A DNA stretch of 64,000 nt, taken from Selaginella moellendorffii (Eukaryota > Streptophyta > Lycopodiopsida > Selaginellales > Selaginellaceae). The position numbers were made by a program, and so were the translations under genes. Below are positions 43,050-55,099 of this stretch, in pieces. The stretch lies in contig NW_003314324.1 of the NCBI RefSeq assembly GCF_000143415.4, forward strand, positions 577,767 to 641,766. Direction: 5' to 3'. Under the pieces are notes generated by a model, which saw only the letters and a program-made list of their open reading frames with translations, was not told where the DNA came from and made no database searches. Position 1 is the first letter of the stretch. Each line of letters starts with the position of its first letter.

Positions 43050-46000
43050 TCAGGCTCTTTGAAGGCTTGTATCGTCTAGAACGAAAGAACTAGAGCGGAA
43101 AATGGTAGGAATATTTGGACAATGGTGGCTTGGTAGCTCACCATAGTCTTGTAAAGAATGGACATCATAGCCAAAGTTGAGGCTGTAAAAAATCGTCCAT
43201 TGTAGTGTGGTTTTGAAAATCTTCACAGATTGATGTCTGTGATTCGATGTCTATAAAATTTCACCGGAAAGAACGAAATAAAATTAGATTACTCTGGAAT
43301 ATAATTCACCAAGCACACAAAAACAAAGTACAGAATGAACAACATCCTTCAGTGAAAGGTAAACATGGGAAGAAGACTCCGTGGCATTGCCCGTGTAGCG
43401 CTAAAAATTTACCACCTAAGATAATAAGTTCAATAGGTATAAACATAACTTACCAGCAGTAGAATTAGAATTTGTGGTGGCTACTCTACTGCAATCAACC
43501 ACTAACCACAGCAGGCTAGCAATTAGTAAAATATACACGCTCCCCATTATATTTTGCAATGTTTTGCAATAATTGCCTAGCTTTAAATTTATCAACTATC
43601 AATCAATCAATCAACATTGTTATTAACACCTGTATTTAACTATTAATCAATCAATCAACATTGTCTCTATATTTAACTATCATCAATAATCTGTAAATAC
43701 ATGTATAAATACGCTAAAGATAATAGTGTATCCGTCAGATTAATTTATATAAAAAAGTCTTTACCCTAATTAAAAATATTTATATCCTTATATTAGGCTT
43801 TGATTATTTTATCTGTTCTTTAGATCTAAATCTACTCTTTTTGTCAAATTTAGCTTTCTTAGTTATTGTTTTAGTTTTCTTTTCAATTTTCATTACATTC
43901 ACCATTGTCTGTTGCAAATGTCCATATTTCTCTTTTGTCATTGCTTTTGGATCTTCCAATCACAGGTAAGTTTTTCTTTGGCATGAAGCTTTTCTTCTGA
44001 CTTTTGCTAGAGTTTTTTGTGTCGTGTAAACTTTGGAGTTGGAGAAGCTTTAGAGCATCAATCCTTTGTCGACGATGGGGGGACAGTTCTTCCATATGGA
44101 CACAATAGCACGAAAATCATTATTAGATGAGGATAATAGAGTAGCATCTACAACCTTAAATAACACATTTCTCAATCAACAGCCCTCCACAGTCAGCTCA
44201 CCAGCAAAGATTTTCATACGTTGCCAGATGATTACCAACTTCGATGGGCATAGTGTTTTTCTTAGTGTCTTGCTTTATCTTGTTGATATAGTGTGATTAT
44301 TACATTAATTAGAGAGCTATAGATGATGTAGTGTAAGGATCAAACCTTTGGGAAGACAATATTTACAAACTTAAGTAAACTCTTGTTAAAAAGGATAACT
44401 ATGAGGATAAGTTAGACATTTTGTAGTTTCAATTTACTATATAATCTTTTTTCTCTACCTTTTGTTCTTTCCTAGCTTTTTTCTTTAGTAGCTTTGAGTA
44501 GCTTCCTAACTTTGAGTAATTTCTTATTTCAAAGGTTAAATCATAATGTGAATATTTTTAGAAGTTTTTGTTTTACCATTACCATTGGAGAATTCTTCAA
44601 TTCTCTTGAGAGTATAGGAGTTTTTCTCTTGAATATATTTTCTTTCTTTTTGTGTTTCCAAGTGCATATGATAGTGAAGTGAGGCTGAATATATATGATA
44701 CATATACATATACATATACATGATACATATACATGTTAAAGCAAGGATAAATGCAAAGAGTATAAATAGAATCAATGCTTTAAATTCTTTTTTCCTTTTA
44801 AGGTAGGGATAAAGAGGATATGAAAAATGAATATAAACAAACTTCAATGTATAATATTAGATAAGTTGTGAGTCTTGAGTTAACAATGATTTTGGAGTCT
44901 AAGACACTAAAATATATTCCTACAAGGTTAATGGGATTATGAAAACAATAACAGGTAAACTTGATCTAAGCTTGAATAAAACTAAGTTATGTTTTGCTGC
45001 TTTGTTAAATAGGTCCACACATTGCCCAGGTTTGTTAACATAGTATCAGATTAAGAAAATGTGCTCAAACTTAGTGGAATTAGTGATGCAATTTACAATT
45101 TTACATGTTCCTCCTTTATACAAGATCTGTAACATGAACAAAAAGGTGGTATAATATTTAAAGTTATGAATTATGCTTACCAGTATCATATATTTGCATC
45201 AAAGTGTCAATAAACTCAAGATTAAACCCACTTGAAGTCCCTTATTAGTTTTAGAATTATAGCTTTAATTTAAGTTTAAGGTTGGTTTATAGTTCATCTA
45301 AATTCTATTTAGCTAATGCTTCTACCAGAATTTTAATTTTTTATTATGTCATAATTACCAATAACTACAATGTGGTGCTTTAGGAGTTTTAAGTTCTTGT
45401 GGCAATCCAGCAGATGTTCTAAATGTTCTGCCAGACCGTCTTCTGGAGAAGAGAATGGTGTAAAAGGTAGTGCTAATTAGCGTTTTACATAGTCACCCCT
45501 AATCACATTTTCTTTCACCAAAATTAATTAAGTTAGTAAACATTACTTATATTTGATTCTTGGTTTCTTGTTTACTAGCGGATTCTCATGCTGGCACTTG
45601 TCTCGAGCTCCCTCTCCTTTATCTAGTAGTCTCCTGCCCTAGGATTTGCTGCGCTACTTTAGCTTCCTTAATCATCACGATATTAATTGGACCTCTGGTT
45701 TCCTTCATCTCCCTTTGTCCTATTGATGGGCTTCCAACTTTTGTTTGATTGCAGTGGCCACTTGTCAATCTTTTCTATAGTCTAGCCTAAAAGGCAATTT
45801 ATGAGGATTAATGAAATAGACTTCACAACTTAGCATAGCAAGAAGAAGCTGCATATACATCCAGTGAATGTGGTCCCGTGGCAACGAGAGTAAAAGGAAT
45901 TAGAAATTAGAGAGAGCACGAGATCAAACCGACCTGGAAACGAAAGAAAAATTAAACACTACGAACTCGCCGAAGGCTCAACCGTCAAGAGTTAACTGAC

Positions 46001-46216
46001 ACGTCACCATGTCGGCCGGCGCCAGCGTTACGCCCGTGAGCTCGATGGCAACCCCTGACTGGACCACGTCACGGTTTCGTGCTTCAAGGGTCGCCACGGT
46101 TGGCCCAGTGGAAACAAAATATGGCAAATAAAAAAAGAAAAAACTTTTTTTGGCTTCTCTAGGGTTAGGGTTTTCGGGAGAAAAATCCTGAGGGACAACT
46201 GCTTCGGCGAGGCGCC
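43050..46216. other. AT-rich intergenic region
   Basis: About 3.2 kb without a recognised gene. ATCAATCAATCAAC words recur around 43600-43690. Short open frames near 43883-44300 and 45560-45748 have no family motif. The last 250 bases become GC-richer and are probably the promoter and leader of the coiled-coil gene. Confidence 0.6.
44690..44735. repeat. (ATACAT)n microsatellite
   Basis: Short run of TATACA / GATACATATACATATACAT words with two interruptions. It produces a Tyr/Met run on the minus strand that is not a gene. Confidence 0.8.
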
Positions 46217-48840
46217 ATGTCGCACACTCCGGGAGCGGTCATCAATGATCCCAGCGTGCCGCCAGATTTATGGACGGAGCAAATGCTCCGCGCTTGGAAG
46301 GTACATTGCGATTCTCTCGCCGATAGATCCATTCAATCCCAATCACTTCCTCGCAGCATGCCATCGATGCTGCCAAGCATTCCCCCAGGGACAAGAAATT
46401 CGTCAATCTGGATGATCTCCTGGAAGTCACGGGTATGTCTCGTCTTTTTTTGCGTTTTTCGTTTTGGCGGGAACGCGATTTTAAATTTCCTGCGTTTTTC
46501 TTCGCAGATCATACTGTCAGGCTTTCAAGTCCCAGATCTCTCCAGGCATGTCTCCATCTTGGAATTGATCCCAGCGAGGTGGTGTACAGGTATGGCGAGA
46601 AATCCAGCTATTTCTTTTCTTTCTGCTAGCTTCTTCTTATCTTTGCCCTTTGGAAACTTTCAAGGCCAATGGACACTTTCGCCGAGAGGGGAATGCGCCG
46701 AGAGTTCCAGCAGATAAAATACGACCACCATGAAACTCAAAGAAGAGGTGAGGTACAGACCCCTCCAATCTCGCATATCAAGTAATGGTTTGTGAATCGC
46801 CTAGCGACCTGAATGCAGAGAAGCTGCAAAGATTGAAAGAGGAAAGAGAACGCTTGATACGAAAGTCCGACGAGGACAAGTCGCGAGCTTCTGCTGCATC
46901 CGAGAAAAGGCGCAAGGGCGGAGGGGATAGAGACCTTATGGACAGGGTAAAAACTCCAAGTCTTGTTTGCTCGGGGAATCGACTTACGTGTAGCGATCAC
47001 AGCCCAGTCGGCAGTACTCACTCTTTACTACTATCGCGATCGTCACTCGTTTTGTTTAAGGTTAATTGAACAAGCTCTGTCCTAGTACTTTGCAGGATAG
47101 AAAAAGAATTGAAGCACTCCGTCGAAGGCAGCAGCGAGAGATGGAGCAAATGGCCAAGTACGAAGCTCAAAGACAGGTCTGTGATTTCCAGTGATTTGTT
47201 GCATCTTACTGTTTCCGTAAACAGCAAATGGCCGATGAGAACCAAGCACGGGTTGAGGCGGAAAGGAGGACTGCGGAAAGAAAGGTATTTGAAAATCAAA
47301 AGCAGTAGCATCACACGATAATTTTCGTAACTTTCTTCTGGACAGAAAGCTGAAAAGTTGAAAAAGGACAAGGAGTGGCAAGAGGAGCTACGGAAGAAAG
47401 AGCTTGAGAAGGTCAAGGAGGTATGAAAAACTCGATAGTTATCTCCTTACACACAGACATACTTATTCTTTCTTTGGCGCAGGAAGAAGCGTTGGAAAAG
47501 AGGAGCAGGCAGATGGCTGCGGAGAGATATGCTCGTGAACAGCAGCAAATGCAGATAGAAGCTGAACGTCAGGTGCGTAGACTGCGTTTTCGATGCATGG
47601 GTTCCTAACGCTTGTTTAATCTCCAGAAACAACTACAACGTGAAGCAGTGCGGAAAGAGCAAGAGAGACAGCAAAAACAGGAGGAATTCCGACGGCAGCT
47701 TGAAAGGATACAGGAAGCTCAGCAGGAGGTCTGTACCATTTTTCTGCATGTAGTTGTGTGTAACTTTTGCTCTTTTGCAGGTATTGAGGAAGAGACAGGA
47801 GGACATGGTGAGGAAAGATCAGGAAAGGCAGCGGGTGATGGAGCAACAAAATAAGGAAAGGCAAGCAGCAAATGCAGAGGCTCGCCGGCTGGCCGAGGAA
47901 CGCCACCAGCAAGTCGTCGAAAACTTCGCTCATCAACTTGCCAAGCGACAGTCGGACTATGAGCACAAGCAGGAAGTGAGTACTGCTACTGGGCTGGATC
48001 GTCAGATGGCTGAATTATTGCTCGATTTTACTGATAGCACCACTGCCGATGTTTGTGCTAACGTCTTTGCCACTTCCAGGAACTGAGGATAAAGCTCAAG
48101 ATGCAAGAGGAGAGGCACAGGCAACTAGAGGCCGAGAAGAGGCGAAAGGAAGAAATGAAGGAACAGCAGCGACAGGAAGTTATCAGAGAAGCCCAGAACG
48201 AGCGTGAACGGAGAGTTCAGGTACGGGACATGTTTTTTACTTCTTTCACTCCGAAGAAACTTTTCTGTTTGCCCGCACAGGAACTCCTAGCCAAGGCTCA
48301 TGAAGCTGATATGATATTACAAAACTTCATCATGCAAAAGAAACTGGCCAATGCGCGTAGAGCCGTCGAGCATCAAATCGAGTTTGAGGACAAGACAACG
48401 AGAGTTGAAAACATCAAACGTGTCAAGGTCTCTCTTTTCTCTTCTTTTCAAATCCTTGGGCCCTTCTCTCAACACTGATGTTCTTGTTTGGATCCAAAAA
48501 CAGGCTCTCCAGAGGATGCAAATCCTCCAGAAAATCGAGGCGGAGACCGATAGAGTGCGACGGCTGCTAGAGTCGAGACAGCATGCTCAGGAACGCCACA
48601 GAGCAGCAAATGTTAATCTTTCAATCCACCGCCAGTCCATGAACCAGCAGCTCGAGCGGCTTTCGGTAAAATCCATCGTCCAAAGCTCTCCTTTTCTCGT
48701 TTAGACAGAACCACGCAAGCGCTAACGATGTTTACGTTTCGTCCCAGGTGAGCAAGAAGTGGAGGGAGTCCTTGAGCGAGGAGGGCCGAGCCGAGCTCGA
48801 GAAAGTGGGGAAAAGTGGCCTCCCGTCCATAGGTGAGTGA
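46217..48840 (+). CDS. Long coiled-coil protein, CCDC177-like N-terminus
   Basis: Fifteen exons from 46217 (first exon 46217-46300) to 48840, all in phase; 532 residues. Residues 1 to about 130 form a small domain with DLWTEQMLRAWK, NLDDLLEV, then SSPRSLQACLHLGIDPSEVVYRPMDTF and a HHETQRREKLQRLKEER stretch. This resembles the start of animal CCDC177-type proteins, as far as I recall them. The rest is almost one continuous Glu/Arg/Gln/Lys coiled coil. Similar proteins occur in ciliated organisms, so a flagellar or cytoskeletal role is possible, especially beside CFAP298 9 kb away, but this is inference. The stop at 48838-48840 lies in ATAG/GTGAGTGA, a good splice donor, so a further exon is possible. 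Confidence 0.82.
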
Positions 48841-49123
48841 TAAGCAGCGTTATTTTCTTCTCGGAAGCTTGAAACTTTGGAGGGAGAGAGGCCTTCGATC
48901 GAATTGGTGGGATGGGATTTTTAAGCGCAGCATAGATTCACGCGATGGCAAGCGACGAACAAAACTAACGGGCAAGAACACTGAAAAAAAAAATTGTACA
49001 TTTACGTCATAGAACTACTGCGAGTTTTGTCAAGGGGAAGTCCCTCTACCATACAATGGCTTCTATTCAAAATCAAGCATATGCGTATATTACCTGGGGC
49101 ATAATCTTGCCGTACGTGAACTG

Positions 49124-49912
49124 TCAGTTCGCCTCGATCATGGTCGCGAAGTAGGATCTGGGCGATGGGCGCTCCAGCATCATGTTTTTAAATTCCAGGA
49201 AATCGACCAGCCCATCGCCGTTGGAATCCACCCCCCGGATCATGTTCTTGCAAGCGGCAATGCTGCGCGCGCCCTGGATGAATCCCAGGCGGGAGAGCAC
49301 GCGGTGGAGTTCCTCGGCGGTGATGAATCCATCGCCATTCTGGTCGAACACCCGGAACGCATCCCTCAGATTCTCCTCCTCGTCCTCCTCGCCGCGGGGA
49401 TTCGCCAGAGAGGAAAAGGAAGAAGAAGAAGAAGAGTCGGAGGATTCCGCGCCATCGCCACCGTCGCCACCGCCGCCGCCGACGCCTCCACCGCCGTCGA
49501 TGCGCCCGCCTTCCACGCTCGTAATGTACAGGGCCTGGAACTCCTCGAAATCCACGCATCCATCGCCGTTGAGATCGACGGTGAGCATGAGGAGCTCCAG
49601 GTCGGAATCGCTCATCCCGTGGCCCAGCTTCGCCATGAGCTTGCCCACCTCTTCCTTGCTGATGAGCCCATCGCCATTCTCGTCAATCGCCTGGAAGACG
49701 CGCAAGAACTCGTCGCGCAGGCACTCCTCCTCGGACTGCTCGCTCGATCCCCGCGGGCTGAGAACCGGCGATTGGGAGGCGCTGGAGCTGCCGCTGGGCG
49801 ACACGATCGACTGGAAGTGCCAGTTGAAATCGATCAGTGGGAGCAGCATGGGATTCTCGTCGGGCGCTGGGATCTGGAGCTCGAGAGTGGGCTTCCTCGA
49901 TCGCGATGCCAT
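49124..49912 (-). CDS. Calmodulin-like protein with four EF hands
   Basis: Single exon, ATG at 49912, 262 residues. An N-terminal extension of about 65 residues, Ser/Pro-rich, precedes two EF-hand pairs. Loops read DENGDGLISKEE, DLNGDGCVDFEE, DQNGDGFITAEE and DSNGDGLVDFLE, each with Asp or Asn at positions 1, 3 and 5, Gly at 6 and Glu at 12, so all four should bind calcium. The pairs are joined by a Gly run and a Ser run, much longer than in calmodulin. A calcium sensor with no enzyme domain. A second, shorter-linker relative lies at 63.2-63.9 kb on the same strand. Confidence 0.95.
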   Translation of the reverse strand: MASRSRKPTLELQIPAPDENPMLLPLIDFNWHFQSIVSPSGSSSASQSPVLSPRGSSEQSEEECLRDEFLRVFQAIDENGDGLISKEEVGKLMAKLGHGMSDSDLELLMLTVDLNGDGCVDFEEFQALYITSVEGGRIDGGGGVGGGGGDGGDGAESSDSSSSSSFSSLANPRGEEDEEENLRDAFRVFDQNGDGFITAEELHRVLSRLGFIQGARSIAACKNMIRGVDSNGDGLVDFLEFKNMMLERPSPRSYFATMIEAN

Positions 49913-50769
49913 TTGCGATGAGTTCTAGAGGTGGGATTGCTCGCTCTAGAGGGCTCCAGATCGATAATCTAATAGAGGGAAGAGAGGAAGAGAGGAGAAT
50001 ATTTACGCACAAGAGCCACTCTTGTATATAAATGCCAACGGTTATTTAAGAAACCCTGATTAGGTTTTCACGTAAAATTATAAAAGGAGAGGTGGAGTTG
50101 GACAAACGAAGAAAGGTGGCGGAAATTTCAGGCGGTCCCATTATATCATGGCAGACGTGGCAGCAAAAAATCAATGCGTGGCATTTGCTAGCATGTCATA
50201 GTGATGCAGATTGCCCGCATTTTTTTGCTTGTAAGTCGTTTTGGACACATACTCCAAATAAAATGGGAATTTATATTAAGATTTCAATTAAACACATAAT
50301 AGATGAGCTCTCCATTCCAGCCCAACACCAATGTGCACGTCTGCCAGGAATAGACAAAGTATACGACCTTACGGTTGGGTACGATTACAAAAGACAAGGG
50401 TATAAGTACGAAAAAGTAAATTTTTTCCCTTGCCAGACCGTACCTAACGGGCATTCATTACGAAATACCCTGGAAGAGTCTTGGGAGAATGACAAGTTGG
50501 CTACCCCAAACCCAGAGGTTGTGATCATCCAAAGGAGCTGTCCTCTTGATTAGCTTGAATTTTCTCGTGGAGTCTCTTGGGATTTCGAAAAGCCGTGGAG
50601 TGTCTAGGGTCAGCCGTCCCTATTCCGCTGACAACCGTTTACCTGTATTTTAGTTCGCAGACAAACGCTGCTACCCTGCCAAAGTTTTCCGGATCTATCC
50701 TCCACGAAATTGTGACCAATCTCAAGTTCTTACTACGTTTTAAAGAAAGTCACGTAAGGGCCAGAGCTA
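49913..50769. other. Intergenic region with an unassigned open frame
   Basis: An open frame of 153 codons runs from 50092 to 50553 on the plus strand, but it opens with GTG. Its product matches no family I know and shows no signal peptide or membrane segment. It may be part of a degraded gene. A promoter for the calmodulin-like gene should lie at 49920-50040. Confidence 0.35.
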
Positions 50770-51680
50770 GAAACCTGTTGACCATCGATGACTGTTTAGC
50801 AAGCCTTGAACAGGATCACCGCTAGCATTACAAGCCCCGAGAAGGATCGTCCACGCAAAACTATCAGCCTTGTAAGGCATACTCTCAACAAGCTCCGCTG
50901 CTAGGGATCCAGAGTGACTATAGGTGCCAAGAACAATGCTAAAAGTCACCTGATCCGGATCAAATCCCTCCAGGATCATACAAGGCAGCAACATGGTCTC
51001 ATGTCCAAGTTACCATGTCATGTATGTTCCGTTCCTTCGCAACGGCGTGACCCTTGTTCTGCCCGTACACCTGGATCAAGTAAGTCCAAGCTACCACGTC
51101 GCGATTTGGCATGGGGTCAAACACCCACTTTGCCTCGTCATAGTAACCATTCTGCGCATATACCTGTACCATGGTAGTCCAAGCGACCCTGTCTCGCCTT
51201 GTCATTCTGTGGAAGAGTCTAATATGCTTGGATCATAATGGTCATTTGCCCAGTTTTCTGGGCATATGCTGCTATCATGACATTCCACGTCAAGGTTTTC
51301 CACCCGCGCCACGTCAAACGAGTGTCGTGATTTCTCTATAATGCCGTTTTGTGCATAGCTAGTAGTCGACGTTACAAAGCTACTTTGTGGTATGTTTTTG
51401 AAAAGAAGTTCATCGTCTTCAATATGCCCTGATTGGGCATATGCAGTTATTATACCCTTTCAAACACTAGCCTGGCTATCTCTAAGCAAACATTCTCTGA
51501 ATACGCTTTCACCATAGTTGTCCCCGCTGGACCATTCCAAAGATACGCTTCATATCCGAAAGATGCCCATTCAGCCAAGGGCAGCCAACTCCGCGTAAGA
51601 GACGAGGGCTTGATCTTAAAGTGAGAACTATCGCTCACTGTCTCCACTCCAAGAAACTTGGGAAAAAGATGAAACAATTA
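50770..51680 (-). pseudogene. PPR pseudogene
   Basis: On the minus strand, PPR phrases appear in broken frames: RDRVAWTTMVQVYAQNGYYDEAKWVFDPMPNRDVVAWT, a fragment with GTTMVKAYSENVCLEIARLVF, and MILEGFDPDQVTFSIVLGTYSHSGSL followed by SFAWTILLGACNASGD. Stops and frameshifts separate them. It ends just beside the tRNA-Ser gene. Confidence 0.85.
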
Positions 51681-51692
51681 ACAGAACGATTG

Positions 51693-51774
51693 CGTCGCCT
51701 GAGAGATTCGAACTCTCGCGGGGAAACCCCATGTACTTAGCAGGCACACGCCTTAACCACTCGGCCAAAGCGAC
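51693..51774 (-). tRNA. tRNA-Ser (anticodon GCT)
   Basis: 82 bases on the minus strand. Acceptor GTCGCTT pairs with AGGCGAC, then a G discriminator. The D-arm reads GGCCGAGTGGTTAAGGC, the anticodon loop holds GCT, there is a long GGGGTTTCCCC variable arm and a GAGTTCGAATCTC T-arm. Class II shape, no intron. Confidence 0.97.
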
Positions 51775-51789
51775 ACTACGTTGTTCAAA

Positions 51790-52236
51790 TTGTCAACATA
51801 TAATTTTTTCTTGGCCATACCTTGTGAGTTGTAAATTAATGCAAGGAAGAACCATTGAACTTGGAACTAAAAGATAACCTCCAGGCCACCAATTGTTTCT
51901 GACGTTGCCAGCAATCGAACACAAAGGCCAAGAAATGGCGACTGCAATGACAGAAAAAGTTATGAGTACCTCAAGAATGGTAAGAACAAAAGAGTGAGAT
52001 TCCAACTCCCGCGCGTTCCATTGGTAATGTGAGAAGAAACAGCACACCATAGAAACCCCATAAAAACTACTAACCATTTTCCAAGGTGCACAGCCATCGA
52101 CGAACAAAGTCCAAAACAATGGCTGACACCGACAGCAATTAAGAACTCGTATCCCTGTAGATAAGATCAGTACAAAGAAGTACCTACGAAACAACAAGCG
52201 ACTTTACCTCGTCACTGATCCGTGGTTTTAGTCGCA
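51790..52236. other. Upstream region of the LRR gene with a hydrophobic open frame
   Basis: A minus-strand open frame of 134 codons (52197-51793, opening with TTG) encodes hydrophobic stretches and possible exon joints, but I recognise no family. It may be a decayed membrane-protein gene. The LRR promoter must lie within this stretch. Confidence 0.3.
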
Positions 52237-54456
52237 ATGTCTAGAACAAGTATGTCTTTCCTTGTTGTTTTGACAGTTTCACTGCTCGCCCACCACACCA
52301 CCGCAGCGTCCTGCAACAGTGAAGATGAAAAGGCATTGCTGGCTTTCAAGGACGCCGACCAAGATCGAAGCAAGCTACTTACCACTTGGAGCCCGCAATC
52401 CAGTTGCTGCGAGTGGTCTGGTATCAAATGCGATGGAGCTAGCGGCCGGGTGAGCGAGCTCAAGCTGGAGTCCCTGGGATTAACAGGTACGCTGTCTCCG
52501 GAGCTGGGAAGCCTCTCCCACCTCCGTACGCTCAACGTCCACGGCAATAGCATGGACGGTCCGATACCTTCCACCTTTGGTAAGCTACTTCGGCTGGAGG
52601 TTCTCGACTTGGGCACCAACTTCTTCTCCGGAGCACTGCCAGCGTCGCTTGCTCAGCTCGCATCCACGCTGCAAACGCTGGATCTGTCAGGTTACAGATT
52701 CGAAGGACCGTTTCCATCGGTTATTGGAAAACTTACCAGCTTGAGGAAGCTCATCCTGGAAAGAGCTGATGCGTCTGCCGGCAGCATTCCTTCGTTCCTC
52801 GCCAGCCTCGAGAATCTCACCATCTTAAATCTCCAAGGAAGCTGGTTCACGGGCTCCATTCCTTCGTCCTTGAGTAAACTCAAAAATCTTCAAACGCTCG
52901 ATCTCTCGGACGGCCTCCGGCTCACAGGGTCCATACCGGCGTTTCTCGGCGGCCTTCAAAACCTGGAGTATCTCGACTTGAGTGGTACCAAGTTTTCTGG
53001 TTCCATTCCTCCATCTCTCGGCAACCTCCCCAAGCTGCGTTTCCTGGACATCTCCAACACGCTCGTCAGCAGCAGTATACCTGTTGAGATTGGCAAGCTT
53101 ACCAGCTTGGAAACTCTGAGAATCTCCGGCACCAAAGCCGCTGGACGAATCCCCGACACGCTTGGGAACCTGAAGAAGCTCAAAGTGTTGGAGCTGTCTC
53201 AAAATGCAGGTATGCGTGGTCCCATCCCCAGCTCCTTCGGCCAGCTCTCTTCCCTGGAAGAGCTTTCGGTCTCCAGCACTGGGCTTACGGGACAAATACC
53301 GAGCTCTCTCGGCCAACTTAGCAGACTTGTCAAGCTCGACGTTACGTCCAACTCATTGAGCGGCAGCATTCCCGAATCTTTGGGACTTCTGTCCAGTCTT
53401 GAAGTCTTTTGGGCCTCCGAAAACCTGCTGTCCGGGCGAGTTCCAGAGGGATTTGCTCGAGGCCTCAAAAATCTCACAGTCCTCCAGCTTTCGATGAACA
53501 ACCTCACTGGACTCCCCACCAACATGGCCAAGCTCGTCAATTTGAACGCTGTCTACTTAGACAACAACGATATCAGAAGCTTTGACGCCATCTCTGGACT
53601 GGCAACACTCCCGGAGCTCTCAACCATCTCTCTCAGTCGCTGCAAACTCCAAGGACCGATACCTTCCTGGTTTGCAAACCTCAACCTCAAGCAACAGCCC
53701 CTAGGATCTTCGTGTCTCATCGACCTCTCCTTCAACTCCATCACCGGAACTATACCCGCTGCTCTCGGACGGAACTCCAACCTCACAAATCTCTTCCTCC
53801 AATCCAACAAACTCCAAGGAAAACTCCCAGACAGCTTTGGAAAAACTCTCCCCAGGCTGACTTACTCGGACTTTAGCTCCAACTTTCTCACGGGAGTACC
53901 GGCGGACCTGTCCAACTTGGGAAAAGGAGTGCTCTACTCGCTTGGATTGGAGCACAACAATCTCAGCTTCCAGGCTCTCGAGGGACTGACCACACTCTCC
54001 CAAGTCTCCTTCCTCACTCTCGACCATTCCCACCTCACAGGAGCCATCCCAAGCTGGTTCTCCAAGATCCGGATGATCCAAGACGACTCCGACAGCGTCG
54101 CAGTACTGAGGCTGAGCTCCAACATCATCACTGGAAGAATTCCACCGGAGCTCGGCCAGCTGACCCAAGTCACGGGGCTCTACCTGGACGACAACGCGAT
54201 CGCGGGCGAGATCCCGCGCAGCCTCGCCAACCTCACGAGCCTGCAGAGGATGAATCTCGCCCAGAATCGCTTGACAGGCAAGATTCCAGTGGAATTCCTG
54301 GCGCTCAAGCGCCTGCGCTACTTGAACGTCTCCCACAACCAGCTCACTGGCGCCATACCTGATGGAGCGCCGCTGAGCACCATGGATCCGGAGAACTTCG
54401 CCGGCAATCCGGGGCTCTGCGGCAAGCCCCTGTCTCCATGCCCCACGAAACCCTAG
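52237..54456 (+). CDS. Secreted leucine-rich-repeat protein (no kinase, no membrane anchor)
   Basis: Single exon, 739 residues. The frame opens earlier with GTG, but the first ATG is at 52237 and gives a clean signal peptide (MSRTSMSFLVVLTVSLLAHH..). An N-terminal cap with EDEKALLAFKDA and CCEWSGIKC is followed by about 23-25 plant-type repeats of 24 residues with the LxGxIP pattern. A C-terminal cap ends with NPGLCGKPLSPC and stops within a few residues. There is no transmembrane helix or kinase domain, so it is extracellular, like DRT100/PGIP-type proteins. The ligand is unknown. A degraded copy of its middle part is at 19.04-19.82 kb. Confidence 0.95.
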   Translation: MSRTSMSFLVVLTVSLLAHHTTAASCNSEDEKALLAFKDADQDRSKLLTTWSPQSSCCEWSGIKCDGASGRVSELKLESLGLTGTLSPELGSLSHLRTLNVHGNSMDGPIPSTFGKLLRLEVLDLGTNFFSGALPASLAQLASTLQTLDLSGYRFEGPFPSVIGKLTSLRKLILERADASAGSIPSFLASLENLTILNLQGSWFTGSIPSSLSKLKNLQTLDLSDGLRLTGSIPAFLGGLQNLEYLDLSGTKFSGSIPPSLGNLPKLRFLDISNTLVSSSIPVEIGKLTSLETLRISGTKAAGRIPDTLGNLKKLKVLELSQNAGMRGPIPSSFGQLSSLEELSVSSTGLTGQIPSSLGQLSRLVKLDVTSNSLSGSIPESLGLLSSLEVFWASENLLSGRVPEGFARGLKNLTVLQLSMNNLTGLPTNMAKLVNLNAVYLDNNDIRSFDAISGLATLPELSTISLSRCKLQGPIPSWFANLNLKQQPLGSSCLIDLSFNSITGTIPAALGRNSNLTNLFLQSNKLQGKLPDSFGKTLPRLTYSDFSSNFLTGVPADLSNLGKGVLYSLGLEHNNLSFQALEGLTTLSQVSFLTLDHSHLTGAIPSWFSKIRMIQDDSDSVAVLRLSSNIITGRIPPELGQLTQVTGLYLDDNAIAGEIPRSLANLTSLQRMNLAQNRLTGKIPVEFLALKRLRYLNVSHNQLTGAIPDGAPLSTMDPENFAGNPGLCGKPLSPCPTKP

Positions 54457-55099
54457 CTAGAGCTCTAAATGCGTAGAATATCCTCAAATTTGAAATTTTA
54501 CGGCAGAAAAAAGAATATTTCTTCCGTGAGGATGGAGATCCAGTCTACATCACACATTCTTGAATGGCTACTTTCTTTAATCAAAGCTGGAGATGCCGAC
54601 CATCACCTTTACCATGGAAAAGAAAGAAGAGAGAAAGATCGAGCCTAGAAGAACAGTGAGTGGATGCGTTCAATCCATTCCTTCCAATCCATCCATCTCT
54701 TGGATCGATCGCCAGAGGCTCTGGAAGAATCTAAAGCCAATTTCGATCGAGCGAAAGAAAGAAACCCAGGATCGCTAGAAAATCTCCATCTCCGCCTGGG
54801 CGATTCAATTTCTTCCACGCCCCGGCGAGGAGAAATCGAGATCCTCGGCCATCGCCAACACCGAGATTGGCAGCCGCCGCGGCGACTCAAGTAGGTGAGT
54901 GATCGCCATTAAAGTTCCTCTCGCAATTAAAACCTCCATCCAAGAACAAGAAAACCAAGAAAAAGAAGAATCATGGACGATCATCATCCCTGCCATTCCC
55001 TCGATCGCCAGCAATCCAGGCAAGATCACGCACTTGGGTCGTAGCTAGAGTGGCTAGATTCCCCGCCCGGGGCCGAAAGATCGATCCAGGAGCGCCAAA
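54457..55099. other. Intergenic region and leader of the histidine kinase gene
   Basis: No gene recognised. An AAGTAGGTGAGTG word near 54890 is a possible leader-intron donor. Small open frames on both strands are Ser/Arg-rich and motif-free. Confidence 0.5.

Noticed and set aside
52212-54336. Long minus-strand open frames across the LRR gene (up to 211 codons)
   Set aside because: They mirror the LRR codons, lack introns or motifs, and the plus strand has a signal peptide and a full LRR pattern.
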